Assembly (NCBI GenBank): GCA_030917395.1
Contig: JAUPUU010000066.1
Coordinates: 1 to 64,000 of the forward strand
Direction of reading: 5' to 3'
DNA: 64,000 nt
Source: Cyanobacteriota bacterium erpe_2018_sw_21hr_WHONDRS-SW48-000092_B_bin.40
Lineage (GTDB): Bacteria; Cyanobacteriota; Vampirovibrionia; Obscuribacterales; Obscuribacteraceae
This document shows positions 41,797 through 50,734 of the stretch, in pieces. The notes below the pieces were generated by a model, which made no database searches, was not told the origin of the DNA, and saw only the letters and a program-made list of their open reading frames with translations. The position numbers and the translations under genes were made by a program. Every line of letters begins with the position of its first letter. Position 1 is the first letter of the stretch.

Positions 41797-42608
41797 GATT
41801 TTACTTCGATTATAGTCGGGATGAATTCGTATATTTCTAGCGCCAGCAGCATTAGCAAAGCACTCGGCAGTAGCAATAGATAGTCTGGGCGAGCATGGAG
41901 GAAGTCACAAATGCCACCAGCCAAATTACCCGTTTTAAACTCGATTAGTGCCCGCCTCTCGTAACCTGCAAGACAAGTCGGGTGAAGTTCAATGGCTTTG
42001 CTGTAGTCTCGGCTAGCTTCTTTTAGTTTGCCTAGCGCGTCGTATGCTTTTCCTCTACACCAATAAAGATCTGAGGCTATCGGGCACTCTTGAAGGCCTT
42101 TGTTGCAGTCTTCAATTGCGCCAGCATAGTCCTTATTTTCAAGTCTCAGCTTGGCTCTGCCTGAATATTGGAAGAAATAGGTTGGACCCATATTAATGGC
42201 CGCGTCGAAGTCAGCTAGAGCTCCTTGTTTGTCATGGAAGTCGAGCTTCTCTTCTCCTCGGAGACCAAGCACAAAGGAATCATGAGGTTCTAGCTCTAGG
42301 GCTTTGTTGTAGTCAGCGAGAGCTCTCGTGCAGTCTTCGATCTTGTGGTAGCAATCACCACGACATGCATAAGCGAGAGTTAGCCTTGGGTTCGATTTTA
42401 TGGCTTCGGAGTAATAGGTCGCTGCGCCAATGAAGTTCCGGCGGTCGTATTCACGATGACCTAGTTTGTTTAGCTTGTAAGAAGTGGCAATATTGGTCTG
42501 TCCTGCGCATGGCCCAACGCTTTCAGCATAAGCGGCCTGACATGCCGCAAACGAAGCAATAATCGCTGCGAAGCTGATAATTTGGGCTAGCATACGCTTG
42601 GTGTTCAT
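41784..42608 (-). CDS. Secreted TPR-repeat protein
   Basis: 274 residues with a signal peptide (IISFAAIIASFAACQAAYA). Five to six canonical TPRs at 34-residue spacing are visible from about residue 45, for example KLGHREYDRRNFIGAATYYS, YACRGDCYHKIEDCTRALAD, GRAKLRLENKDYAGAIEDCN and YWCRGKAYDALGKLKEASRD. The C-terminal 30 residues are hydrophobic (YLLLLPSALLMLLALEIYEF), perhaps a membrane segment. A periplasmic or membrane-tethered scaffold is inferred. The downstream BamE-like-repeat gene starts within its last 13 bases. Confidence 0.87.
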   Translation of the reverse strand: MNTKRMLAQIISFAAIIASFAACQAAYAESVGPCAGQTNIATSYKLNKLGHREYDRRNFIGAATYYSEAIKSNPRLTLAYACRGDCYHKIEDCTRALADYNKALELEPHDSFVLGLRGEEKLDFHDKQGALADFDAAINMGPTYFFQYSGRAKLRLENKDYAGAIEDCNKGLQECPIASDLYWCRGKAYDALGKLKEASRDYSKAIELHPTCLAGYERRALIEFKTGNLAGGICDFLHARPDYLLLLPSALLMLLALEIYEFIPTIIEVKSCWR

Positions 42609-42752
42609 AGTGTAAGCCTATACCCGATAGTGAGCCTTGCAAATGGGGATTTCATCCCCCTTCTCCGCATAAGAATTGGGCATAATGTGCTTAGCTAACT
42701 TAAGATATTAGAGTGCTTCGGTGCGGCTTGCTGCAGGGTCTAGATTGAGTTG

Positions 42753-43592
42753 ATGAATACCTTCTACAGTCTGCATAATTTCTGTTTTTTTGATGCTACT
42801 ACAATTGCTCTGATGATTCCGTCTGTGATTCTGGTTGTTCTGCTTTCTTGTATCGCAATTAAGAAGCAGTATTGGGCGCTAAAGCCTGCTTATCAGTCAA
42901 TTAGTGCTGCAGGCCAGGAGCAGTTGACAGTTGATGACGGCCGTATTGCTTTTGCTTTTAAACGACTGGGTATCTATCTCTTTTGCCTCGTTGTTGCGAA
43001 TGCCTTAGCAGCTTTTTTTCTTTCAACTATTAATTATGAGATTTCGTCGAGGGAAACTTCTCATTTTTATCTTGTGCGGTATTTATTGGCAACGGCTTCA
43101 GGCTTATTCATTTCAATACTTGGTAGCTTTTCGCTCTTCGCTCTAATCCAAGCCGTGCAATTGCGACAAGCGCCGTTCATTCCAGCGTTTAGCCCAAGGA
43201 ACCCAACAAGATTTTTATTCAGTTGTATGGCTTTCCTTTTTATCGCTCTTTGGAATGTGCCCCTCACCCAGGCGATATTAGTAGCAACTTCGTGTCTACC
43301 AGGTGATCTCTATATCCTAAAAGATCTTGCAAGAGTATGTATAGCCCTGTCAGGAATGCCTCTTTCTCTGATGGCGATTTTGATCGCTCTTACCGGAACG
43401 TCCATCTCAAGCCAACGCGCAAAACAACGCATCCACCTGCAGTCGCTCTCGCCTGAGTCTCTCGCAGCCCTTCCTGAAGAGCGGCTGCATCAGATTGTCG
43501 ATGATGCTAGGCTTGCTAAAAATGTTGAAGCGGCTGAAATTGTTTCATTGCATTTGCTTGAGCGGGCTGAAGCTTCAATGAAAGCCTCCTGA
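42753..43592 (+). CDS. Multi-pass membrane protein of unknown function
   Basis: 279 residues from the ATG at 42753. Four to five membrane segments: about 17-33, 70-90, 110-130, 150-180 and 185-215. The last 60 residues are soluble and helical (SPESLAALPEERLHQIVDDA), probably cytoplasmic. No signature motif recognised. It lies divergent from the TPR gene and convergent with the giant protein gene. Confidence 0.7.
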   Translation: MNTFYSLHNFCFFDATTIALMIPSVILVVLLSCIAIKKQYWALKPAYQSISAAGQEQLTVDDGRIAFAFKRLGIYLFCLVVANALAAFFLSTINYEISSRETSHFYLVRYLLATASGLFISILGSFSLFALIQAVQLRQAPFIPAFSPRNPTRFLFSCMAFLFIALWNVPLTQAILVATSCLPGDLYILKDLARVCIALSGMPLSLMAILIALTGTSISSQRAKQRIHLQSLSPESLAALPEERLHQIVDDARLAKNVEAAEIVSLHLLERAEASMKAS

Positions 43593-43642
43593 TTTCAGTT
43601 TGAGTTTGGAATTGGGCACGATTCAATGATATCTGATCATTG

Positions 43643-46600
43643 CTACTGTCCGTTTAGGTACTCATAGGTCGAGTCATATTTGATAGTGACATTGCCACTC
43701 ACAACCACGTCTCTGGCAACAATTGCGCCGTTGAATTGTCCAGAGGTTGGTCCGCACAACTCCACTCTGGCAAATGGTGCGTAGATAAGACCACTAAAGT
43801 TAAACCGATCATCGAGCCTTATGGTGCCTTCACCGTTGTACCAAATCTCCAAAGTGTTTTTCTCGCCTTTTGGTTCGCGAATAGATTGTGTATTGATTAG
43901 ACCACCTTGTGTTTGCCTCACGACCGGGCCATCGACGAGGCTATCTCCGCTGATATAAATGCGTGTCCTGCCAGGCGTAAGAAAGGCGATGCTTCCGAAA
44001 ACTAGTTTGTTGGTCACGTACTCACCGGGCTGCAGGCAAACCAGTTCAGGCATGTCTAGAGGCTTGGCACTTTCTGGCGCTGTCATTGCCGGTTTAAACG
44101 GTGCCATGGTTAAGCTGCTATCTGTTGTACCAGAAGCAGTTTCATGCGTGTCTGCTTCTAACAATAGTGGCTGTCTATCTATTCCAGATTCCTCGATCGT
44201 CACTTTAGCTGCAATCTTCTCCGAGCTGTTATCGAGGCAATAGTTATTCTTGTCGTTGATACGTAGAAGCTGCCAGGCAAAGATACAGCGATTGATTCTA
44301 TAGCCTTTAGCCAACTCGCGCACTTGAGCCTCGCTGGCGAGGGCTACATCATTGACTACCGACTTGTATGTGATGGCATGAAAAGCCTTTTCCCGGGCAT
44401 CCGACGCGTCAATTTCTGCCTGGTTACAGCTGCTCGTGCGAGTGATTTCGCCTAGTCTATTAATGCAGTTACTTGTAGTTCGCCGATCTCTAAGTTGCAT
44501 AGAAACAGCTATGATCTCTTCAAGTGTAGATACAATCTTTTGCCTATCAGCAGCGAGTATCGGCCCGTGACAGGCAGCCAGAAATACTGCAGCGGCATCA
44601 CTCTTGTGAGCTTTGACCAAATCGTTGGCTACTGCCAGACAACGCAGCATAAACTGTCCACGTTCAGCCTCTGTCAAGCTATTGCTATGGCTAAAGGGTA
44701 GTCCCCTGTCATTTGCAAATTCAGGCCAGTTGCTGTTGTTGAAGTCTTGTTTCGTTTTCTCTAGATCTCTATTAGCACGCTCAAGTGGTGTCAAACTCAT
44801 GTATTCCTGACGAGCTTCCACCGCCTTCGCCTGAGCTTCAGCAATCGTCCTTTCCATCAGGGCAATACGAGCTTCCATCGTTGCTGCGTGATGCTCCAGC
44901 TGCGTGACGCTCTTAGTCGTGCCCACAGTTCTGTAAAGTTCTTGCAGCCGCCGAAGCATACTTGTATGGTAGTCATGCTGCTCAACGACTGGCGCATTTA
45001 TGAGGTTTTGCTCAATCTTGAGCGATCTTTGCGTGGGATAGTTCTGGTCACCGCATTTGATGCTGTATTCAAGCCATCTGAGATATTTGTCGTCTTCTGT
45101 GCTGTTTTCGTCGAGCTTGCCGAGCTTTGCCAACCACGTTTTGGCTGTCGGTATGTCCTTAAGGCGGATAAATCTATCTACTAGGATGGTATAGTTCTCA
45201 CGCTTTTGATCTTCATCTGTCTGCTTAAGGATGTCTTCGATTTCAATTCTCGCAGCCATAAATTTAGTCTGCAATAACATAATATTGTGACGATCGCCAA
45301 ATTCTTCGAGTGTTTTGGCTGCATTTAAGAGTTCGAGTTTGTTGCTACTTGATTTTGCCAAACGATTGTACTTATCTAGATAAGCGCTTAGTTCTTGCTG
45401 CAATTTTAGGGTGAGAGAGCGTTCCTTTATTACATAGGCATTGATTCCTATTTTCTCGCTTTCCAGCCGTTTTAGCAGTTCCTGCGCTAGCAGTAATTCT
45501 TTGTCTTTTTCTTCAATCTCCTTTTTGGCCTTGTCAGCCTTTCGCTTTTCAATTTCATCTAGAACTGACTGCTTGCCGAGTGCCTTGAGTACCGCAGGGT
45601 ATTCCTGATAAAATTGACTGTATACATACTGTTCTGGCTCGTATTTAAAAAGTATCGTTAGAGCTTTTTCGTAGTTTGAAAGTGCCTTATCGTATGCCTT
45701 GACTCGATAATATGATTTGGCAATAGCACTTAATGTAATACCAATACGCCTATCGTCTGCTTTCAGTTGCTTGTTCTGGGCCGCTAATAGTTTGGATAGC
45801 ACTGTTAGAGCAAAAGTATTGTCGGTGTCTTTAATCGACGATTGGGCAACGGCGCGAATTTGGTCTGCCACTTGCTCGCTGGTGTTGATCTGCACGGGTC
45901 CAAAGCCGCAGTGCGACCGCGTATGATTCGGTAGTTGATAGGGGCCTTGAGTTAAATCAGTGCTTAGTATTTCGTCGAGAATTGCCAGCGCTTTGTCTCG
46001 CTTATTGTTCTGAACGTAGTATTCAAAAAACTGAGCAAGCTGCCATTGCGCCGCGACTGAGTTCTCTCCTTTTACTACTTTCACCCGGTTAACTGCCTCT
46101 CGATACAGGCTCTCTACCTGCTCAGCAGCACCTGCCTTTGTCAGAATATAGGCAAGGCCAGAGGCGGTCATGAGTTCCCCTCGGCCGAAAGATAGAGGGT
46201 TAGACTTTTGCCCGTACAGCCCTATGCCGTGTTTCGCATCGGTCACAGCTTGTTCGATTTGGCCAGCCTGAGCTGCACTGGCGGCAACTTCCATCCAAAA
46301 CCAGTAGGCGTCAGGCTGAGCGTTTTGCTCCGCCAGCTCTGCTACTTTTCGCAGATTGGCCGCAGCAGTCTTGACCAATGCGGCCTTCTCGTCATCGTTA
46401 GGCGGAGTTTGCTTTTCTTTCTTTGGGTTGAGGTATCCAGCGTAATTGCTCATGAGACTTACTAGGCGGTCTTTCTCTGGGTCACTGTCTGGTGTAATGT
46501 CCACAGCCTTTTTATATAGTTTGTAGGCGCGCTCTATACTCTGGCCAGACTGCCCTTGTGCTAGGTCGCAGTACAGTTTTACCAGCGCTTTTGTGTTGTA

Positions 46601-49183
46601 ATTCCCTGCTTTTTCAGCCATATCTACAGCTTTTTGTTTGAATTTTGTAGTTGTATCCGCTCCCGTCGGTAGTGCAGGCGACTGCCAGCTTGCTCCTTCA
46701 AAGTAGGCAGCGGCAGCAGCATAATCGCCTAACCTCGCCGCTAAATCTCCAGCGAGTACACAGGCGCTATGGGGGGTGTTGATGTTACTCTTAGCTGTAG
46801 ACTCGCATACGATCTGGTAGGCCTGTTTATAGTCGCCATTAGTCGCTATAAGGCTTGCCAGCATCTCATCTATTCTTGCACCATTGTCATCGCGCTGAGG
46901 AGACCGATTGTGCTCAATAATAGATTCTCGCAACGTAGCAAATGGCATTGCCATTACTGGCGTGCGATTGAGCCTCAGCCAGGCAATTGCTTCCTCTACT
47001 TTTCCTGCTGCCTGACATAGCTTAGCGTATTCAAGTATGGAAGCTGTTGAGCGGTCATCAAGCTTGATATTTTCTACTTTCGCAAGGGCGGCAAGTTTGC
47101 TAGCACTAGGATAGTCTCCGAGTTTAGCGGAGATACAGGCTGCGTCCATTAATAGAGCAAAGCGCTCCTCCGGCTTGTTGTCATCTGCCAGTAGAGCTGG
47201 GTCATCGGCCTTCAGTCGACTGGGAAGATTGGTCATTAAGGCCCTATCAATGAAGATCTTTGCTCGTTTGACATCGCCAGCTTGATAGTAGGCCATTGCT
47301 AGCAGTCGAAGCCTTATACGCCAGCTATCCTCGCGTCTGACTGAGTCGTATGGATCGCTGTCATCAGCACCGTGGAGAGCCGTGGAGTGATAACGCTCTT
47401 CTAGAGCGTCGAACTTTCCTTCGACTTCTCTTTGCGTGCGATTGGCATTTACGACCAGTTCCGCCCTGAGCATAGCGCAAGCGACCTCGCGCCAATTCAA
47501 TGAGAGTGGCTTTTGCGAGACGATTGATTGCAATTTATTCAATAATTCGTCTGATGACTGATACCAGCCCTTATCGCTAAATGCCCTTGCTACCCCAAGG
47601 CTGGCACAAAACATATTTAGCCGAGTTAGGTCGTAATAGCGTTCGTGTGGTTGAGGCATCTGTTGTGCATACAAGGTTAGCAAGCTAGATGCGCCAGCTT
47701 CTGCGAGAGACCTATTATTGCTGGCGAGGGCTTTGTGTATTGCTGCTAGTTTTTGTAACCCCGCTTGAGCGGAAGCGTCAAGGTTTTTGTAGTGGCTATA
47801 TGTAGGTTCTGTCTCTGTTGCCGGAGGTTTTGCTAACTTGACGCCTTGGCCTAGTGCCGACCGTGCCTGAAGCACTTGGTCAGGCGTAGGAAAATAAATT
47901 GGCACCTCATTTAGTATCGCTCGTTCTTTATCAGTAAAACAGCGGTTGTAGAAATCTGATAGTGCTTTGAGATCGGCTTGAGCCTGGACCAGGTCGCCGG
48001 TGTCTGCGCAAAGCCAAGCCTTGTTATATAACAAATTTGCCAGACCTTGCTCACTGGTCAGACCTAAATAACTTGGTGTTGCTATGGAAGAATTAAGTCG
48101 GCGGCTCTGTATATCTTTTGCAGCGTGATTGTATAACTTGATAGCTCGCTCTTTTTGCCCTCTCTCAATGAAGTAATTGCAGAGCCAAACAAGATTTGCA
48201 TAGTAGTCGATCGGCCTTGGTTCTAGATCCGCAGCTAGTTTGTTGGCATAGGCATCAGCAGCCGCTTGACCGGCTATCGTTTTGATTTCGGTCAAAGCTC
48301 TCAGCGTGTGAATTTTTTCGGCTCGAAATGGTTCACTAGCCTCTGCTGATGCAGTGGCTACTTGGCAGAGGGCAAGTGCGCTATCAGCCCGATCTGTCGC
48401 AACGAGGTTTTTAACTGCCAATTGCAGATTTTTAGCGCAATCTTGGTGCAGTATTTTTTGTGATTGAGTATTTTTCAGAAGGAGAGCAAGAATCTGGTCC
48501 GCAGTGCTCAAGTCGCCCATAGATTGGCTCAAAATGAGGCTATCTAATAGCATCTGATTGGTGAGGGGGGCCGGTTCTGCTGAGATATATTTGCCATCAT
48601 TTAAAGCAACTAGGCATCTGTGCCGCGCCATTAAATCGTAAGGGGCTCCTGTGCCCTCCAAAATGTTTGATCTAAAAGTGCTCAATTCTCCCAGGCTTAC
48701 TAAGTCAGAGCGAAGGCTATTGGCGCTAAATCCTTCTGGATCGCTCTTGTAGTCTTTAGCAAACAGGATCTTCCGTTTCTGGACAATGCGATTGTCTCCG
48801 ACCACTTCTACATCGATAGTATCGCCCAACTGTCCTTTGAGCATGTCATAGACTTGAGATAGAGCTTTGCCGCGCAGCTTTACCCCGCCTATTGATAACA
48901 GAATTTGATTGCCGGCGTTGCCAGTTAGAGGAGGTAGATACTCTACTTTTAGAGCTGTGTTTTGCTGTTCGGTTAGGCGAAGCGACGCATACATTTCATC
49001 AGCTGCATTGGGTCTGTCGTGCGACTTATTGGCAGCACCTTTGTTGTTGGGCTGTGCTGCCCTATCGGCAGGGCTTTTCGCCGGACTGTCAGCAATGCTA
49101 GCGGCTTTAGCTGCATGAAGGCAAGGCTGACCGATGGAAAGAGTTAGTGCTGAAGCAATTGCTAAGAGAAATTTCTCTGCCAA
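43643..49183 (-). CDS. Giant secreted PDZ-TPR protein
   Basis: 1846 residues, TTG start (49183). Signal peptide (FLLAIASALTLSIGQPCLHA). Residues about 80-145 look like a PDZ domain (LTGNAGNQILLSIGGVKLRG, GQLGDTIDVEVVG). From about 190 to 1230 there are many degenerate TPR units, and between about 1230 and 1330 a charged coiled coil (ADKAKKEIEEKDKELLLAQE). A second TPR-like or helical part runs to about 1650. The last 130 residues have a beta-helix pattern (FSGLIYAPFARVEL, FNGAIVARDVVVSGNVTI) of the kind often found at the C-terminus of PilX-like and adhesin-related surface proteins. Large extracellular or periplasmic scaffold; no catalytic motif. Monocistronic. Confidence 0.85.
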   Translation of the reverse strand: MAEKFLLAIASALTLSIGQPCLHAAKAASIADSPAKSPADRAAQPNNKGAANKSHDRPNAADEMYASLRLTEQQNTALKVEYLPPLTGNAGNQILLSIGGVKLRGKALSQVYDMLKGQLGDTIDVEVVGDNRIVQKRKILFAKDYKSDPEGFSANSLRSDLVSLGELSTFRSNILEGTGAPYDLMARHRCLVALNDGKYISAEPAPLTNQMLLDSLILSQSMGDLSTADQILALLLKNTQSQKILHQDCAKNLQLAVKNLVATDRADSALALCQVATASAEASEPFRAEKIHTLRALTEIKTIAGQAAADAYANKLAADLEPRPIDYYANLVWLCNYFIERGQKERAIKLYNHAAKDIQSRRLNSSIATPSYLGLTSEQGLANLLYNKAWLCADTGDLVQAQADLKALSDFYNRCFTDKERAILNEVPIYFPTPDQVLQARSALGQGVKLAKPPATETEPTYSHYKNLDASAQAGLQKLAAIHKALASNNRSLAEAGASSLLTLYAQQMPQPHERYYDLTRLNMFCASLGVARAFSDKGWYQSSDELLNKLQSIVSQKPLSLNWREVACAMLRAELVVNANRTQREVEGKFDALEERYHSTALHGADDSDPYDSVRREDSWRIRLRLLAMAYYQAGDVKRAKIFIDRALMTNLPSRLKADDPALLADDNKPEERFALLMDAACISAKLGDYPSASKLAALAKVENIKLDDRSTASILEYAKLCQAAGKVEEAIAWLRLNRTPVMAMPFATLRESIIEHNRSPQRDDNGARIDEMLASLIATNGDYKQAYQIVCESTAKSNINTPHSACVLAGDLAARLGDYAAAAAYFEGASWQSPALPTGADTTTKFKQKAVDMAEKAGNYNTKALVKLYCDLAQGQSGQSIERAYKLYKKAVDITPDSDPEKDRLVSLMSNYAGYLNPKKEKQTPPNDDEKAALVKTAAANLRKVAELAEQNAQPDAYWFWMEVAASAAQAGQIEQAVTDAKHGIGLYGQKSNPLSFGRGELMTASGLAYILTKAGAAEQVESLYREAVNRVKVVKGENSVAAQWQLAQFFEYYVQNNKRDKALAILDEILSTDLTQGPYQLPNHTRSHCGFGPVQINTSEQVADQIRAVAQSSIKDTDNTFALTVLSKLLAAQNKQLKADDRRIGITLSAIAKSYYRVKAYDKALSNYEKALTILFKYEPEQYVYSQFYQEYPAVLKALGKQSVLDEIEKRKADKAKKEIEEKDKELLLAQELLKRLESEKIGINAYVIKERSLTLKLQQELSAYLDKYNRLAKSSSNKLELLNAAKTLEEFGDRHNIMLLQTKFMAARIEIEDILKQTDEDQKRENYTILVDRFIRLKDIPTAKTWLAKLGKLDENSTEDDKYLRWLEYSIKCGDQNYPTQRSLKIEQNLINAPVVEQHDYHTSMLRRLQELYRTVGTTKSVTQLEHHAATMEARIALMERTIAEAQAKAVEARQEYMSLTPLERANRDLEKTKQDFNNSNWPEFANDRGLPFSHSNSLTEAERGQFMLRCLAVANDLVKAHKSDAAAVFLAACHGPILAADRQKIVSTLEEIIAVSMQLRDRRTTSNCINRLGEITRTSSCNQAEIDASDAREKAFHAITYKSVVNDVALASEAQVRELAKGYRINRCIFAWQLLRINDKNNYCLDNSSEKIAAKVTIEESGIDRQPLLLEADTHETASGTTDSSLTMAPFKPAMTAPESAKPLDMPELVCLQPGEYVTNKLVFGSIAFLTPGRTRIYISGDSLVDGPVVRQTQGGLINTQSIREPKGEKNTLEIWYNGEGTIRLDDRFNFSGLIYAPFARVELCGPTSGQFNGAIVARDVVVSGNVTIKYDSTYEYLNGQ

Positions 49184-49272
49184 GAGCGAAACCCCGCAGT
49201 ATGTCTAGCATAGTATAGGGCAGAAGTTTCGTTTGGGTGGCAGATGCTTCGTTCGCGACAGGTTAGTTCTCT

Positions 49273-49839
49273 CTACGCCGATTTGTTCTCACTACTTAAA
49301 TCAACAGTCATGCTTATGACCGAAGCTGAGCGCTTTAGCCGATTGGTTGGATATTTTGAGTGGCGCAGAAAGCTGAGCATCTTACTATTTTCAGGCATGA
49401 TGTAACAGACAAACTCTGAAACACCCTTGGTGATGGCGATTTGCGCTAGGTGGTCGAGCAGAATATTGCCGATGCCTTGGCGTTGATAGTCTTCACCGAC
49501 CAGCAGAGCTAGCTCGGCTCCAGCTTTGCCTTCACCGCTCATTTCGTCTTCTGTCTGAGTGATGTAGCGGCCCACAGCGATTGGAGTTTCTTTCTCGTTG
49601 CAGAGGCTAACGATTAGCCCAATATGGCTATCAAAGTCAATTTCAGTGAAATATTTTAGTTCTTGGCTGGTAAGTACTTTCTTGGCGCAGAAGAAGCGGA
49701 AATATCGCGACTCGGCGCTAACGTCTTTCATAAGTTGCTGCAGCAGGTCTTTATCGCTGGCCTTTATCGCTCGTACGATTACTGCTGTGCCGTCTTTCAA
49801 GCGGTCTTTGGCGGCATACTCATGGTTGCCATTAAACAT
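49273..49839 (-). CDS. GNAT acetyltransferase (Pat/YfiQ C-terminal-like)
   Basis: 188 residues from the ATG at 49839, with AAGGAA 5 bases upstream. Begins with LKDGTAVIVRAIKASDKDLL and continues with SRYFRFF; these motifs match the GNAT domain of bacterial protein lysine acetyltransferases (PatZ/YfiQ type), here as a single domain without the acyl-CoA synthetase part. The acetyl-CoA loop is in EDYQRQGIGNILLDHL. The start upstream (49872) would add 11 residues but lacks a site. Protein or small-molecule acetylation is possible. Monocistronic. Confidence 0.85.
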   Translation of the reverse strand: MFNGNHEYAAKDRLKDGTAVIVRAIKASDKDLLQQLMKDVSAESRYFRFFCAKKVLTSQELKYFTEIDFDSHIGLIVSLCNEKETPIAVGRYITQTEDEMSGEGKAGAELALLVGEDYQRQGIGNILLDHLAQIAITKGVSEFVCYIMPENSKMLSFLRHSKYPTNRLKRSASVISMTVDLSSENKSA

Positions 49840-50005
49840 TGGGATTCCTTGAACAAAACATTTGAACTGCACTAGAACAAAAGACTTTGTAGCAGCTTTG
49901 AGGTTAAGGTGACACTAAATTGAGAAATATGTGTTGCAGCTCCTCCATTTACCGCAATATATACCGCTACATTCTTCACAGTATCTAGTTTTACACTTGG
50001 TCCCA

Positions 50006-50734
50006 CTAGTGAATTAAATCCACATATTGGTCTAATGGTGATTGTGCGTAAATAACTTGTTCAAGTTTCTGCGCTTTCTTGTATTTGTTTATTGCAGCGA
50101 AATCGGGCTTCTTTAGCCGGGCATTGCTAGCTTTTTCGGTGACGAGGGAGGCACTGTACTTGTTGTCTGTGCGCAGGCCTATCAGGCTGTAAGGGATGCC
50201 TGGAGTGGCTGGTAGACTGAACATGCGGCAGACAATCAGCGTCCCTTGTTTGGGCAGCTTCGTTCGTATCGTTGTGAGTGTGTACTGCTTAACCAGTATT
50301 TCCTCGCGCTTTAATCTCTCGTTGAGAAAGATTGGTTCGTCTTTCATGCCAGGTAGCTTGTATTGATAGAAGACAAAACCGTTGCGATGTATTTCTTGAT
50401 GCTGGGTCGGTATTTTAAGTTCGGCGGTGTACGACATGGCACCGATAGAGCCTGCCAGTGAGGCCTTCTTCGAAACTTCGGAGAACGGTACAACTATGGA
50501 GAGTTTTGTGTCTGGTCGATAGAACACCACATTCCAGTCGGGTGCTTTGCTGGTGACACAATAACCTTGAGTTGGTATTTCTATTTGAAACCAGTCCGCT
50601 CCAATTTTTACAGTAATTTGCTTGCCCAAGCTGACTGAACTTTGTTGAAGAAGGAGGCCAGTTTCTTCTTGCTGGGCTGCGAGGGCAGGGCTGCAACTAA
50701 TAGCAAGAATAGTAGCAACGAGCATCTTCTTCAT
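50006..50734 (-). CDS. Secreted protein coupled to a kinase-LRR receptor
   Basis: 242 residues from the ATG at 50734, which shares one base with the stop of the kinase gene upstream (TGATG). The signal peptide (MLVATILAISCSPALA) is cleaved about residue 19. The mature part is beta-rich with no recognised family (ITVKIGADWFQIEIP, EIHRNGFVFYQYKLPGMKD, GTLIVCRMFSLPA). The tight coupling to the kinase suggests it works with that kinase, for example as ligand, coreceptor or substrate in the periplasm. Last gene of the kinase block. Confidence 0.75.
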   Translation of the reverse strand: MKKMLVATILAISCSPALAAQQEETGLLLQQSSVSLGKQITVKIGADWFQIEIPTQGYCVTSKAPDWNVVFYRPDTKLSIVVPFSEVSKKASLAGSIGAMSYTAELKIPTQHQEIHRNGFVFYQYKLPGMKDEPIFLNERLKREEILVKQYTLTTIRTKLPKQGTLIVCRMFSLPATPGIPYSLIGLRTDNKYSASLVTEKASNARLKKPDFAAINKYKKAQKLEQVIYAQSPLDQYVDLIH

